From the NCBI GenBank assembly GCA_937880845.1, contig CALFLL010000063.1:1-64000 (forward strand): a stretch of DNA of 64,000 nucleotides. Reading direction: 5' to 3'. The position numbers were made by a program, and so were the translations under genes. The DNA is from an uncultured Drancourtella sp. (GTDB taxonomy: Bacteria; Bacillota; Clostridia; Lachnospirales; Lachnospiraceae). Shown piece after piece: positions 16,877-25,763 of this stretch (the first letter of the stretch is position 1; every line of letters starts with the position of its first letter). A model generated the notes under the pieces. It was given only the letters and a program-made list of their open reading frames with translations, was not told the DNA's origin and searched no databases.

Positions 16877-17836
16877 TTATTCTTCGCCCTGACTTAACTC
16901 CAGGCCGAGTTCTTTTAATTTTGCCAGCACTTCTTCTAAAGACTTGCGTCCCAAATTACGTACTTTCATCATATCTTCAGGAGTTCTGTTTGTCAGTTCT
17001 TCAACTGTATTGATTCCTGCTCTCTTTAAGCAATTGTAAGAACGAACAGAAAGTTCTAATTCGTCAATGCTCATTTCAAGAACCTTTTCTTTTTCGTCAT
17101 CTTCTTTTTCGATCATAACTTCAGCAGCCTGAGCCACTTCGGACAGATCAATAAATAATTTCAGATGCTCATTCAGTACTTTCGCAGCAAGGCTGACTGC
17201 TTCGTCCGGAAGCAATGTACCATTTGTATATACATCCAATGTAAGCTTATCATAATCTGTAATCTGTCCAACACGAGTATTTTCAACAGTCAGATTTACA
17301 CGCTCTACCGGTGTATAAATGGAATCAATCGGAATTACTCCGATCGGGAGATCTTCCTTTTTATTTTTATCAGAGCTTACATATCCACGACCTTTTGTGA
17401 TTGTCAGTTCCATGTAAAGCTTGCTGTCTGCTCCGCCATTGAGTGTCGCAATCACAACATCCGGGTTCATGATCTCGATATCAGAATCTACCTGGATATC
17501 TGCTCCTGTTACAACACCTTCTCCTTCAAATTCAATATAAGCGGTTTTTGGTTCGTCTGTTTCTGAAGTGTTTTTAATAGCTAATGTCTTAAGATTCATA
17601 ATGATCTCGGTAACATCTTCCTTCACTCCCGGAATGGAACTGAATTCATGAAGAACCCCCTCAATCTTAACCTGGCTTACTGCAGCTCCCGGTAAAGAAG
17701 ATAACATAATTCTTCTAAGGCTGTTACCTAATGTTGTACCATAACCTCTTTCCAGCGGTTCCACAACAAATCTGCCATATTTTTTATCTTCTGACATTTC
17801 TGTGATTTCGATATTTGGTTTATTAAAATCAAACAC
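16877..17836 (-). CDS. rpoA: RNA polymerase alpha subunit
   Basis: A 319-residue alpha subunit. The N-terminal domain (1-235) drives assembly: GTTLGNSLRRIMLSSLPGAA is the dimerisation signature. The C-terminal domain (about 250-310), which touches UP elements and activators, shows ELELSVRSYNCLKRAGINTV and LGRKSLEEVLAKL. Length and order are normal. It lies in the usual alpha-operon position between rpsD and rplQ, with 105 bases before rplQ and 39 after rpsD. Confidence 0.98.
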   Translation of the reverse strand: MFDFNKPNIEITEMSEDKKYGRFVVEPLERGYGTTLGNSLRRIMLSSLPGAAVSQVKIEGVLHEFSSIPGVKEDVTEIIMNLKTLAIKNTSETDEPKTAYIEFEGEGVVTGADIQVDSDIEIMNPDVVIATLNGGADSKLYMELTITKGRGYVSSDKNKKEDLPIGVIPIDSIYTPVERVNLTVENTRVGQITDYDKLTLDVYTNGTLLPDEAVSLAAKVLNEHLKLFIDLSEVAQAAEVMIEKEDDEKEKVLEMSIDELELSVRSYNCLKRAGINTVEELTNRTPEDMMKVRNLGRKSLEEVLAKLKELGLELSQGEE

Positions 17837-17875
17837 TATAAGTTCCCTCCTGCTTTTAGCACGTTTTACGGGTTA

Positions 17876-18469
17876 TTATTTAGAATATAATTCGACAATC
17901 AGCATTTCGTCAACCGGTACGTCGATTTCATCGCGTGTCGGAAGTTCTTTTACTGTTCCTTTTAAGTTTTCTGTGTCGATTTCTAACCATGCCGGTACAA
18001 GACGTCCGCCTGTTACTTCAAGGATATCTTTATATCTCTGAGAACCTTTGCATTTTTCTTTGATTTCAATCACATCACCAGCTTTTACAAGATAAGATGG
18101 GATGTTTACCTGTTTTCCGTTTACAAGTACATGTTTGTGGTCAACAATCTGTCTTGCTTCACGTCTTGTTCTCGCAAGTCCCATACGGAATACTACGTTG
18201 TCCAGTCTGGTTTCAAGAAGAACCATTAAGTTTGTACCTGTCATTCCGCTCATCTGTTTTGCTTTCTGGTAGTAGTTGCGGAACGGTTTTTCTAATACGC
18301 CATAGATAAATTTAGCTTTCTGTTTTTCACGTAACTGAAGTCCATACTCGCTCATTTTTCTATTTGCTCTTTTTAACTGTCTTTTAGATTTTTTATCAAT
18401 TCCTAAATAAATCGGATCCATTCCAAGGGAACGACATCTTTTTAATACTGGAACTCTATTTACTGCCAT
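17876..18469 (-). CDS. rpsD: 30S ribosomal protein S4
   Basis: A 197-residue S4, one of the first proteins to bind 16S rRNA. The S4 RNA-binding domain is seen at about 90-150 (RLDNVVFRMGLARTRREARQ, HVLVNGKQVNIPS). It is the zinc-free type: the N-terminal part lacks the four-cysteine cluster. In many bacteria S4 represses its own operon through an mRNA leader; the structured region upstream of rpsM is a candidate target. It sits between rpsK and rpoA. Confidence 0.98.
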   Translation of the reverse strand: MAVNRVPVLKRCRSLGMDPIYLGIDKKSKRQLKRANRKMSEYGLQLREKQKAKFIYGVLEKPFRNYYQKAKQMSGMTGTNLMVLLETRLDNVVFRMGLARTRREARQIVDHKHVLVNGKQVNIPSYLVKAGDVIEIKEKCKGSQRYKDILEVTGGRLVPAWLEIDTENLKGTVKELPTRDEIDVPVDEMLIVELYSK

Positions 18470-18486
18470 GCTCTTATCCTCCTAAA

Positions 18487-18882
18487 TTAGACTCTTCTAC
18501 GTTTTGGTGGACGGCAACCATTGTGTGGTACCGGAGTTACATCTTTGATGCTTGTTACATCAATTCCGCATGCCTGAAGTGCACGGATTGCTGCTTCTCT
18601 ACCTGAACCTGGTCCCTTTACCATAACGTCTACTGATTTCAGACCATGTACTACTGCTGCCTTAGCTGCTGTTTCAGCTGCCATCTGAGCTGCATATGGA
18701 GTAGATTTCCTTGAACCTCTAAATCCGAGACCGCCGGCACTAGCCCATGATAAAGCATTTCCCTGTGCATCTGTCAGTGTAACGATTGTGTTGTTGAAAG
18801 ATGACTGGATATGTGCCTGTCCATGTTCAACGTTTTTCTTGACACGTTTTTTTGTCACTTTTTTTGTAACTTTCTTTGCCAT
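18487..18882 (-). CDS. rpsK: 30S ribosomal protein S11
   Basis: A 131-residue S11 of the 30S platform. Family motifs are NTIVTLTDAQGNALSWASAG, KGPGSGREAAIRALQ and the basic C-terminus NGCRPPKRRRV. A lysine-rich N-terminus (KKVTKKVTKKRVKK) precedes the fold. It follows rpsM by 40 bases and precedes rpsD by 17. Confidence 0.98.
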   Translation of the reverse strand: MAKKVTKKVTKKRVKKNVEHGQAHIQSSFNNTIVTLTDAQGNALSWASAGGLGFRGSRKSTPYAAQMAAETAAKAAVVHGLKSVDVMVKGPGSGREAAIRALQACGIDVTSIKDVTPVPHNGCRPPKRRRV

Positions 18883-18922
18883 TTAAACTAACCTACTTTC
18901 TTATTTTTTACTTAATGAGTTA

Positions 18923-19291
18923 TTATTTCTTCTTATTTGCTACTGTTCTCTTAGGACCTTTTCTTGTTCTTGCGTTTGTCTTTGTTTTCTGACCACGAAC
19001 CGGAAGTCCTTTTCTGTGACGGATTCCTCTGTAACATCCGATTTCCTGTAATCTCTTGATGTTTAAAGCGATTTCTCTTCTTAAATCACCTTCTACAGTC
19101 TGTGTTTCATCAATTACAGCACTGATTTTCTTAACATCTTCATCTGTTAAATCTCTGCATCTGATGTCCGGATTTACTCCTGCATCTTTTAAGATACGGT
19201 TTGCACTTACTCTACCGATCCCGTAGATATAAGTTAAACCGATTTCAACACGTTTGTCTCTTGGTAAGTCAACACCTGCAATACGAGCCAT
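18923..19291 (-). CDS. rpsM: 30S ribosomal protein S13
   Basis: A 122-residue S13, which bridges the subunits and touches the P-site tRNA. Signatures: ARIAGVDLPRDKRVEIGLTY at the start, RDLTDEDV, and the basic tail RGQKTKTNARTRKGPKRT. It is the first gene of the alpha block, separated from rpmJ by 275 bases of folded-looking sequence, the longest gap in the superoperon after the rpsJ leader. Confidence 0.98.
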   Translation of the reverse strand: MARIAGVDLPRDKRVEIGLTYIYGIGRVSANRILKDAGVNPDIRCRDLTDEDVKKISAVIDETQTVEGDLRREIALNIKRLQEIGCYRGIRHRKGLPVRGQKTKTNARTRKGPKRTVANKKK

Positions 19292-19341
19292 TCTTGTTTT
19301 CCTCCATTTTCAATTCATTTTTTTCATATTGTCTTTAACTG

Positions 19342-19515
19342 GGGTGCCTGCATTTGACGGAATACATCTGCACCCAGGCATATTCGGTATGTTAATATGC
19401 CCTTTCCGGCAACCTTTCGGTTAATGACCGCCGGTATTAGAAGCAATATACAATGGAGCACTCTCTGCGGTGTCCTTGTATATTTAAAATAGCTCTACAC
19501 ACTTCCTGGTGTGTC
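19342..19515 (-). ncRNA. Structured leader between rpmJ and rpsM, possible S4-responsive element
   Basis: The rpmJ-rpsM gap holds at least five hairpins in a row. In plus coordinates: 19342-19347 with 19370-19375 (GGGTGC/GCACCC); 19377-19384 with 19394-19401 (GGCATATT/AATATGCC); 19406-19414 with 19419-19434 (CCGGC/GCCGG plus AACC/GGTT, which closes a GAAA loop on the RNA strand); 19446-19453 with 19476-19483 (ATATACAA/TTGTATAT); 19497-19502 with 19509-19514 (ACACAC/GTGTGT). In Escherichia coli the rpsM leader binds S4 and represses the alpha operon, and the gene order here is the same. The S4 link is inference. Confidence 0.6.
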
Positions 19516-19566
19516 GTGCTATCAGCCGCCTAAATCATTTCCAATTCACATTTCGTTCAGTTAAAA

Positions 19567-19680
19567 TTAACCCTGACGCTGTTTGTGTTTTGGATTTTCG
19601 CAGATAATTCTAATACTGCCTTTTCTTTTAATAACCTTGCATTTTTCGCAAATTGGTTTTACTGATGATCTAACCTTCAT
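19567..19680 (-). CDS. rpmJ: 50S ribosomal protein L36
   Basis: A 37-residue L36 of the zinc-binding type: CEKC early, then Cys in RIICENPKHKQRQG with His completing the ribbon. The start at 19680 (MKVRSSVKPIC) is the family start and follows AAAGGAGGATTTGAC; upstream codons in the same frame are not part of the gene. It lies 116 bases after infA and before the structured rpsM leader. Confidence 0.97.
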   Translation of the reverse strand: MKVRSSVKPICEKCKVIKRKGSIRIICENPKHKQRQG

Positions 19681-19796
19681 GTCAAATCCTCCTTTCATAC
19701 CTGCTGAACCATTTGTTCCTGCCGATACGCAGACTACGCCTACGCACGGCACTTTAATATTATAGTATCTTCAAATTTGAAAGTCAATAGTTTTTT

Positions 19797-20015
19797 CTAT
19801 TTATCTCTCCAAATAATTCTTCCTTTGGACAAATCATACGGTGAAAGTTCCAATGTTACTTTATCTCCCGGTAAGATTTTGATAAAGTTCATACGAAGTT
19901 TTCCGCTGATATGTGCAAGTACCTGATGTCCGTTTTCCAATTCTACCTGAAACATTGCGTTTGGTAATTTCTCTACCACTGTTCCTTCGATTTCAATAAC
20001 GTCAGCCTTTGACAT
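19797..20015 (-). CDS. infA: Translation initiation factor IF-1
   Basis: A 72-residue S1/OB-fold protein that occupies the A site during initiation. Signature segments: DVIEIEGTVVEKLPNAMFQV, GHQVLAHISGKLRMNFI and the C-terminal GRIIWRDK. Standard length. It lies 19 bases downstream of the KOW-domain gene, in the common clostridial order adk-map-KOW-infA-rpmJ. Confidence 0.98.
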   Translation of the reverse strand: MSKADVIEIEGTVVEKLPNAMFQVELENGHQVLAHISGKLRMNFIKILPGDKVTLELSPYDLSKGRIIWRDK

Positions 20016-20034
20016 GTTGCTCCTCCTTTTTACA

Positions 20035-20283
20035 TTACATATTTACTTTCTGATATTTCTTTAGGAATGACCGAATATCCGAATCCGTCAATTTCTCATT
20101 TTCCATCCGAACTTTTATAAGTTGGACATGCATTGTTTTTTTCTTTTTTGGCCTGTCTTTTGTACGTATGCTACCGTCTGCCAAATATAAAACTCCGCTA
20201 TTTTCTTCTATTATAATATATAATTTCCCTGAATCATGACCTGCAAGCGATCTTACAAGCATCCCTTTTTCATATTTTAACAT
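20035..20283 (-). CDS. KOW-domain RNA-binding protein (L14e/L6e/L27e-like)
   Basis: An 82-residue protein with a KOW-type N-terminus (YEKGMLVRSLAGHDSGKLYI) and a basic patch RTKDRPKKKKTMHVQLIKV. This resembles a small family found between map and infA in Clostridia and related to eukaryotic L14e-like proteins; it is thought to bind RNA or ribosomes, but the function is not known. Its start overlaps the map stop by 7 bases, so translation is coupled. Confidence 0.85.
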   Translation of the reverse strand: MLKYEKGMLVRSLAGHDSGKLYIIIEENSGVLYLADGSIRTKDRPKKKKTMHVQLIKVRMENEKLTDSDIRSFLKKYQKVNM

Positions 20284-21059
20284 ATTATCTCCTCTTTAAG
20301 TGGGTTTTCCGATAATGTTAAGATCTCGGGTTCTCCGTCTGTGATCAAAACCGTATTCTCATAATGGGATGAAAGTTTTCTGTCGTTTGTGATGACTGTC
20401 CAACCATCAGAAAGCCATTTTACTTTTTTTGTTCCCTGATTGATCATAGGTTCAATCGCAAGCGTCATTCCTGCTTTCAATCTGATTCCTCTTCTCGGCA
20501 TTTTAAAATTCGGAATCTGCGGATCTTCGTGCAATTTTGTGCCTATACCATGTCCGCACAATTCTTCCACAACACCATACCCAAACTTTTCGGCATAATT
20601 ACCGATTGCCTCTGAAATGTCATAAAGGCAGTATCCTTCACGGGCATACTTGATTCCCTCAAAAAAACTTTCTTCCGTCACTTTGATCAGTCTTGCAGCA
20701 TCTTCTGAAATATTGCCTGCCGCAACCGTTCGTGCAGCATCAGCATGATAACCTTTATAGATTACACCTGCATCCAGAGAAACGATATCACCTTCTTTGA
20801 TGATCCTTTCTCTGTCAGGTATGCCATGTACAACCTCTTCGTTGACAGAGATGCACACTGAAGCAGGATATCCATTATAACCAAGAAAAGAAGGGCTACA
20901 GCCATAGCTTCTTATTACTTCTTCCCCCAATTTATCAATATCTGCAGTACTTATTCCCGGACGCACCGACTTCTGTAATTCTTTCAGCACTTCCTCCAAA
21001 ATCTTTCCTGCTTTTCGCATAAGATTAATTTCTCTGGCCGATTTTATTTGAACAGACAT
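20277..21059 (-). CDS. map: Type I methionine aminopeptidase
   Basis: A 260-residue metallopeptidase that removes the initiator methionine. The metal ligands are visible in SLDAGVIYKGYHADAART (two Asp), GHGIG (His), LAIEPM (Glu) and the final Glu in SSHYENTVLIT. It starts 3 bases after the adk stop and overlaps the KOW gene at its end. No SEC-C zinc extension is present. Confidence 0.97.
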   Translation of the reverse strand: MSVQIKSAREINLMRKAGKILEEVLKELQKSVRPGISTADIDKLGEEVIRSYGCSPSFLGYNGYPASVCISVNEEVVHGIPDRERIIKEGDIVSLDAGVIYKGYHADAARTVAAGNISEDAARLIKVTEESFFEGIKYAREGYCLYDISEAIGNYAEKFGYGVVEELCGHGIGTKLHEDPQIPNFKMPRRGIRLKAGMTLAIEPMINQGTKKVKWLSDGWTVITNDRKLSSHYENTVLITDGEPEILTLSENPLKEEIIC

Positions 21060-21061
21060 TT

Positions 21062-21706
21062 TTATTCACCTAAAACTTCTTCAATTTGTCGGAATACATG
21101 GTCAATTTCCTGCGTTCCGTCCACAATTTTTAAAATTCCGGATTGTCTATAATAATCAATCAGCGGTTTTGTCTGTTCATGATATACATTCAGACGTTTC
21201 TGAACCGTTTCCGGTTTATCATCTTCTCTCAGGACAAGTTCTTTTCCGCATACATCACAAATATTCTCTTTTGCAGGTGCCGCGTATTCAATGTGATATG
21301 TAGCTCCGCATCCGACACATGCACGTCTTCCACTCATACGTTTTATAATATTTTCATCCGGTACTTCCACATCAATAGCCAAATCTACTTTATCTCCAAT
21401 AGATGAAAGCTCTTTATCCAGTGCCTCTGCCTGAGGAATTGTTCTCGGGAATCCATCCAGCACGTATCCGTTTTTGCAGTCTTCTTGGCCGACACGATCC
21501 ACTACCAGATCTACTACCAATTCGTCAGGAACCAGCATGCCTTCATCCATATATGTTTTGGCTTTCTTGCCAAGTTCTGTTCCTTCTTTAATATTGGCAC
21601 GAAAAATATCTCCCGTAGAAATGTGTGGGATCTGATATTTTGCAGCAATTTTTTTTGCCTGTGTTCCTTTTCCTGCCCCCGGAGCACCTAACATAATTAC
21701 TTTCAT
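21062..21706 (-). CDS. adk: Adenylate kinase
   Basis: A 214-residue kinase that interconverts 2 ADP with ATP and AMP. P-loop GAPGAGKGTQ is at residues 7-16, the AMP site in FPRTIPQAEALD, and the lid holds a four-cysteine zinc site (CVGC then CDVC), typical of Gram-positive enzymes. The start at 21706 is preferred because it follows GGAGGAACGCGAT and matches the family start MKVIMLG. It lies between secY and map. Confidence 0.98.
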   Translation of the reverse strand: MKVIMLGAPGAGKGTQAKKIAAKYQIPHISTGDIFRANIKEGTELGKKAKTYMDEGMLVPDELVVDLVVDRVGQEDCKNGYVLDGFPRTIPQAEALDKELSSIGDKVDLAIDVEVPDENIIKRMSGRRACVGCGATYHIEYAAPAKENICDVCGKELVLREDDKPETVQKRLNVYHEQTKPLIDYYRQSGILKIVDGTQEIDHVFRQIEEVLGE

Positions 21707-21776
21707 ATCGCGTTCCTCCATAATATCTCTTTATAGAATTTTAACTCGCGAAAAAATTTTCCGCGAGCTAAAATTA

Positions 21777-23093
21777 TCAGGTATTTAAAAATCCTTTATA
21801 ATTACGAACAAGCATCATTGATTCAATCTTCTTAATTGTTTCAAGAACAACACCAACGATAATAATTAATGATGTTCCGCCAAAAGAAACATTTGCGCCA
21901 AACACTCCGTTAAAGAAGAACGGAATGACCTGAACGATAACAAGTCCACACGCACCAATGAAGATAATATAATTCAGGATCTTTGTCAAATATTCAACCG
22001 TTGGTTTTCCAGGCCGGATTCCCAGAATAAAACCACCGCTTTTTTTCATATTGTTTGCAATTTCCATCGGGTTAAATGTGATACTCGTATAGAAATATGC
22101 AAAAAATACAGTCAGAATAATGTAAACAATCAATCCCCATGAATACTGAAGCTGAGATGGATTACACCAGTTATTGGAACTTAATCCTTTCAAAATCTCA
22201 CTTCCGATTCCATCCCCGTTTCCTTTTCCTAAAAAGGTAGCGATCAAAACAGGGAACTGCATCAGTGAAGATGCAAAAATAACCGGAATAACACCTGCGG
22301 TATTTACTTTTAAAGGGATATTGGTAGACTGTCCTCCGATTGTTCTCCTTCCGACTACTTTTTGTGAATACTGCACCGGAATCTTTCTTACAGCATCCTG
22401 AAGAATAATTACGAACACAACAACTACAAGAAGAATCGCAAGAATAATCAGTGCAGCCAAACCTCCTGAAGCCAGACTTTTTCCTTTAATAAACTGGTTA
22501 TATAAAGATACCATATCGTTTGGTACTCTTGATATGATATTAATCAACAATACAATAGAAATACCATTTCCGACGCCCTTTTCGGTAATTCTTTCTCCGA
22601 TCCACATTAATAATGCGGATCCTGCGGTTAATGTAAGCACAACAACAGCCGCATTTACAAAGTTAAATTCTATAAGGAGTCCCTGGCGTCCAAATCCTAC
22701 TGACATGGCAGTAGATTCTATTAAAGCAAGTCCAACTGTTAAATAACGGGTAATAGCCGTCATTTTTTTTCTTCCTTCTTCGCCTTCTTTTTGCATCTCC
22801 TCAAGTTTTGGAATTGCAATCGTCAAAAGCTGAACAATAATGGAAGCAGTAATGTAAGGCGTAATACTCAATGCAAACACAGACATCTGTGTAAAGGAAC
22901 CACCGGTAAATGCGTTAAAAAAATTAAACGCATCACCGGTTTGGCTTGCAAAAAAGTCCTGAATATATGTTGGATCTACACCCGGTGTCGGCAATTCAGA
23001 TCCAAGCCTTACTACGATCAACATCAAAAATGTGAAGAACAGCCTTTTCCTGATCTCCTCAATTTGAAATGCCTTACGGACTGTCTGCAGCAA
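21777..23093 (-). CDS. secY: Preprotein translocase subunit SecY
   Basis: A 438-residue channel protein of the Sec translocon with ten membrane segments. Markers: LGSELPTPGVDP near the start, GNGISIVLLINIISR, the cytoplasmic loop with VVGRRTIGGQSTNIPLKVN, and GIRPGKPT late. Standard length. Its start abuts the rplO stop (23094), so translation is coupled; adk follows after 70 bases. Confidence 0.98.
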   Translation of the reverse strand: MLQTVRKAFQIEEIRKRLFFTFLMLIVVRLGSELPTPGVDPTYIQDFFASQTGDAFNFFNAFTGGSFTQMSVFALSITPYITASIIVQLLTIAIPKLEEMQKEGEEGRKKMTAITRYLTVGLALIESTAMSVGFGRQGLLIEFNFVNAAVVVLTLTAGSALLMWIGERITEKGVGNGISIVLLINIISRVPNDMVSLYNQFIKGKSLASGGLAALIILAILLVVVVFVIILQDAVRKIPVQYSQKVVGRRTIGGQSTNIPLKVNTAGVIPVIFASSLMQFPVLIATFLGKGNGDGIGSEILKGLSSNNWCNPSQLQYSWGLIVYIILTVFFAYFYTSITFNPMEIANNMKKSGGFILGIRPGKPTVEYLTKILNYIIFIGACGLVIVQVIPFFFNGVFGANVSFGGTSLIIIVGVVLETIKKIESMMLVRNYKGFLNT

Positions 23094-23534
23094 CTAAATC
23101 ACCTCTGTTTTTCCACCAAGTGCTTCGATTTTAGCTTTTGCGCTTTCGCTGAAAGCGTTTGCCTGAACTGTAAGCTTTTTGGTTAACTCTCCGTTTCCAA
23201 GAATTTTAACTCCATCTTTTGGATTTTTAACGATTCCTTTTTCAATTAAAGTTGCAACAGATACAACTGCATCATTTTCAAATACTTCTAATGCGCTTAC
23301 GTTGATACCGATAATTTCCTTAGAGTTTCTGCATGTGAAACCTCTCTTAGGAAGTCTTCTGTATAATGGCATCTGACCGCCTTCAAATCCCGGTCTAGGT
23401 GCTCCGGAACGAGCTTTCTGACCTTTATGTCCTTTTCCGGCTGTTTTACCATTTCCAGAACCGTGTCCACGTCCTCTTCTGAAATTATCACTGTGTTTTG
23501 AACCATCAGCTGGTCTTAAGTTTGATAAATCCAT
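23094..23534 (-). CDS. rplO: 50S ribosomal protein L15
   Basis: A 146-residue L15. It shows the glycine- and arginine-rich N-terminal extension (NFRRGRGHGSGNGKTAGKGH) that reaches into the 23S core and the FEGGQMPLYRRLPKRGF motif. Its stop is immediately followed by the secY start. Normal spc-operon position after rpmD. Confidence 0.98.
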   Translation of the reverse strand: MDLSNLRPADGSKHSDNFRRGRGHGSGNGKTAGKGHKGQKARSGAPRPGFEGGQMPLYRRLPKRGFTCRNSKEIIGINVSALEVFENDAVVSVATLIEKGIVKNPKDGVKILGNGELTKKLTVQANAFSESAKAKIEALGGKTEVI

Positions 23535-23557
23535 TGTGACACCTCCTTATCTCTATA

Positions 23558-23740
23558 TTAAGCTTCTTCTTCTACTTTTACTAAGTGTCTTACCTGCTGT
23601 ACCATTCCTCTTGTCGCTGCATTGTCTGGAAGTACAACAGTCTTGTGCATTTTCTTTAATCCTAATGCTTCGATTGTTCTTTTATGCTTCGGAACAGCGC
23701 CGATTGTTGATTTCACTAATGTGATTTTTAAATTTGCCAT
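23558..23740 (-). CDS. rpmD: 50S ribosomal protein L30
   Basis: A 60-residue L30 of the short bacterial type: LKITLVKSTIGAVPKHKRTI, then LGLKKMHKTVVLPDNAATRG. A strong GGAGG lies before the start. It sits between rpsE and rplO. Confidence 0.97.
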   Translation of the reverse strand: MANLKITLVKSTIGAVPKHKRTIEALGLKKMHKTVVLPDNAATRGMVQQVRHLVKVEEEA

Positions 23741-23754
23741 CTAAACCGTCCTCC

Positions 23755-24264
23755 TTAGCCTAAAATTTCTGCAACAGATTTTCCACGAAGTCTTGCAACA
23801 TCTTCCGGTGTTTTAATCTGTTTTAATCCGTTTAAAGTAGCAAGAACTACATTCTGTTTATTGTTAGAACCTAAAGATTTTGTACGGATATTCTTGATTC
23901 CCGCCATTTCGATAACGGCACGTGCCGGACCTCCGGCAATAACTCCAGTACCTTCCGGTGCTGTTTTCAGAAGTACTGTAGCACTTCCGAATTTACCGTA
24001 CATATCATGTGTAATACTTTCATCTTCATTTAAAGCAACAGTTACAAGATTTTTCATAGCATCTTCTTTTCCTTTGCGGATAGCTTCCGGGATTTCTGCT
24101 GCTTTTCCTAAACCTGCACCAACATGACCTTTTCCATCACCAACAACTACTAAAGCTGTGAATCTGAAGTGACGGCCACCTTTAACAACTTTGGTTACAC
24201 GTTTAATTGATACTACTTTTTCATTTAATTCTAACTGACTAGCATCAATATGATTATGTCTCAT
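23755..24264 (-). CDS. rpsE: 30S ribosomal protein S5
   Basis: A 169-residue S5, involved in decoding fidelity and mRNA unwinding. Double-stranded RNA-binding N-domain: VVSIKRVTKVVKGGRHFRFT; C-domain: TGVIAGGPARAVIEMAGI. The ATG at 24264 (MRHNHID) is chosen over a TTG six codons earlier because GAGGAGG lies 9 bases before it. It follows rplR and precedes rpmD. Confidence 0.97.
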   Translation of the reverse strand: MRHNHIDASQLELNEKVVSIKRVTKVVKGGRHFRFTALVVVGDGKGHVGAGLGKAAEIPEAIRKGKEDAMKNLVTVALNEDESITHDMYGKFGSATVLLKTAPEGTGVIAGGPARAVIEMAGIKNIRTKSLGSNNKQNVVLATLNGLKQIKTPEDVARLRGKSVAEILG

Positions 24265-24285
24265 CTGTGTTTTCCTCCTCAACTT

Positions 24286-24654
24286 CTAGAATTCCAGCCC
24301 AGCTTCTCTGGCTGCATCTGCTAATGCTTTGATTTTTCCCTGATATATAAAGCCGCCTCTATCAAAAACAACTTCTTTAATACCTTTTTCTAAAGCTTTT
24401 TTAGCGATTACCGTTCCTAAATATGCTGCTGCTTCGACATTGTTGGTTTTTTCCAGTTCTGCTTTCACATCTTTCTGAAGAGTAGAAGCTGATACCAGAG
24501 TGTTTCCAACTGTATCGTCAATAATCTGAGCATACATATGATTGTTGCTTCTGAATACAGCAAGACGTGGTCTTTCAGCTGTACCGCTGAAACGGTTGCG
24601 TAATTTTCTATGTTTGTTTAAACGAACTTCGCTTCTTGATTTTTTGCTAACCAT
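24286..24654 (-). CDS. rplR: 50S ribosomal protein L18
   Basis: A 122-residue 5S rRNA-binding protein. Markers: KHRKLRNRFSGTAERPRLAV, SNNHMYAQIIDD and the terminal FDRGGFIYQGKIKALADAAR. The ATG at 24654 is preferred over a GTG two codons upstream because AAGGAGAG lies 7 bases before it. It lies between rplF and rpsE. Confidence 0.97.
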   Translation of the reverse strand: MVSKKSRSEVRLNKHRKLRNRFSGTAERPRLAVFRSNNHMYAQIIDDTVGNTLVSASTLQKDVKAELEKTNNVEAAAYLGTVIAKKALEKGIKEVVFDRGGFIYQGKIKALADAAREAGLEF

Positions 24655-24671
24655 TTTCACACTCTCCTTAC

Positions 24672-25214
24672 TTATTTCTTACCAGTTTTACCAACTTTAC
24701 GTCTGATAACTTCATCAGCATATTTAATACCTTTACCTTTGTATGGTTCCGGTCTTCTCTTATCTCTGATTTCAGCTGCGTATTGGCCAACTTTTTCTTT
24801 GCTGATACCTTTAACGATGATTTTGTTCTGTCCGTCAAGAACTGTTTCGATGCCTTCCGGATCTTCCATTTCAACCGGATGAGAATATCCAAGATTTAAT
24901 GTAAGTTTGTTTCCGGATTTTGCTGCTCTGTAACCAACACCGTTAACTTCAAGAACTTTCTGGTATCCTTCTGTAACACCGATAACCATGTTGTTGATCA
25001 GTGTTCTTGTAAGACCATGTAAAGATTTCATTTTCTTCAAATCATTTGGTCTTGTAACCACGATTGTATTTTCTTCTTTTTTGATTTCCATTTCAACTGG
25101 AAGTTCTCTTACGAGAGTTCCTTTTGGACCTGTTACAGTCACTTTATTATTTTCTGCGATTTCTACAGTTACTCCTTCCGGAATTGCAACTGGCAGTCTT
25201 CCGATACGTGACAT
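24672..25214 (-). CDS. rplF: 50S ribosomal protein L6
   Basis: A 180-residue L6 with two alpha-beta repeats near the GTPase centre. Signature PYKGKGIKYADEVIRRKVGK closes the second repeat; SRIGRLPVAIPEGVTV opens the first. Normal length. A 79-base gap containing a GAACAAG / CTTGTTC hairpin separates it from rpsH. Confidence 0.98.
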   Translation of the reverse strand: MSRIGRLPVAIPEGVTVEIAENNKVTVTGPKGTLVRELPVEMEIKKEENTIVVTRPNDLKKMKSLHGLTRTLINNMVIGVTEGYQKVLEVNGVGYRAAKSGNKLTLNLGYSHPVEMEDPEGIETVLDGQNKIIVKGISKEKVGQYAAEIRDKRRPEPYKGKGIKYADEVIRRKVGKTGKK

Positions 25215-25293
25215 GACGTATACCTCCTATACTTAAATTTTCGGAACAAGCTATTCTTGTTCTGTTTTCAGTTACGATAAGTGTTGTTCTTTC

Positions 25294-25695
25294 CTACCAA
25301 ATGAAGCAAAGAACTTCTCCACCTACACCAAGTTTTCTGGCTTCTTTGTCTGTGATCACTCCCTGGTTTGTAGAAATGATTGCTGTTCCAAGTCCGCCGA
25401 GAACTTTCGGAAGTTCATCTTTTCCAGCGTAAACACGAAGACCTGGTTTAGAAATTCTCTTTAAACCTGTGATAACTTTTTCGTTTTTGTCTACACCGTA
25501 TTTTAATGTAACTCTGATTGTTTTTACAGTTCCTTCTTCAATCAGATCGTATTTTGCAATATATCCTTCATTTACAAGGATGTCAGCGATAGCGACTTTC
25601 ATTTTAGAAGCCGGTACATCAACTGTATCATGTTTTGCAGTGTTTGCATTACGGATTCTTGTAAGCATATCTGCGATTGGATCACTCATAGTCAT
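25294..25695 (-). CDS. rpsH: 30S ribosomal protein S8
   Basis: A 133-residue S8, which binds helix 21 of 16S rRNA and in several bacteria represses its own operon. Markers: SDPIADMLTRIRNANTA, KRISKPGLRVYAG and the terminal GVGGEVLCFIW. The first ATG is kept since AAGGAGG lies 9 bases before it. A cluster of hairpins fills the gap upstream. Confidence 0.97.
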   Translation of the reverse strand: MTMSDPIADMLTRIRNANTAKHDTVDVPASKMKVAIADILVNEGYIAKYDLIEEGTVKTIRVTLKYGVDKNEKVITGLKRISKPGLRVYAGKDELPKVLGGLGTAIISTNQGVITDKEARKLGVGGEVLCFIW

Positions 25696-25763
25696 TTCAA
25701 ATTTCCTCCTTATGGAATAATTTTTATATTTACTGACTGCGGATATCCTTTTTCAAGGAAGTT

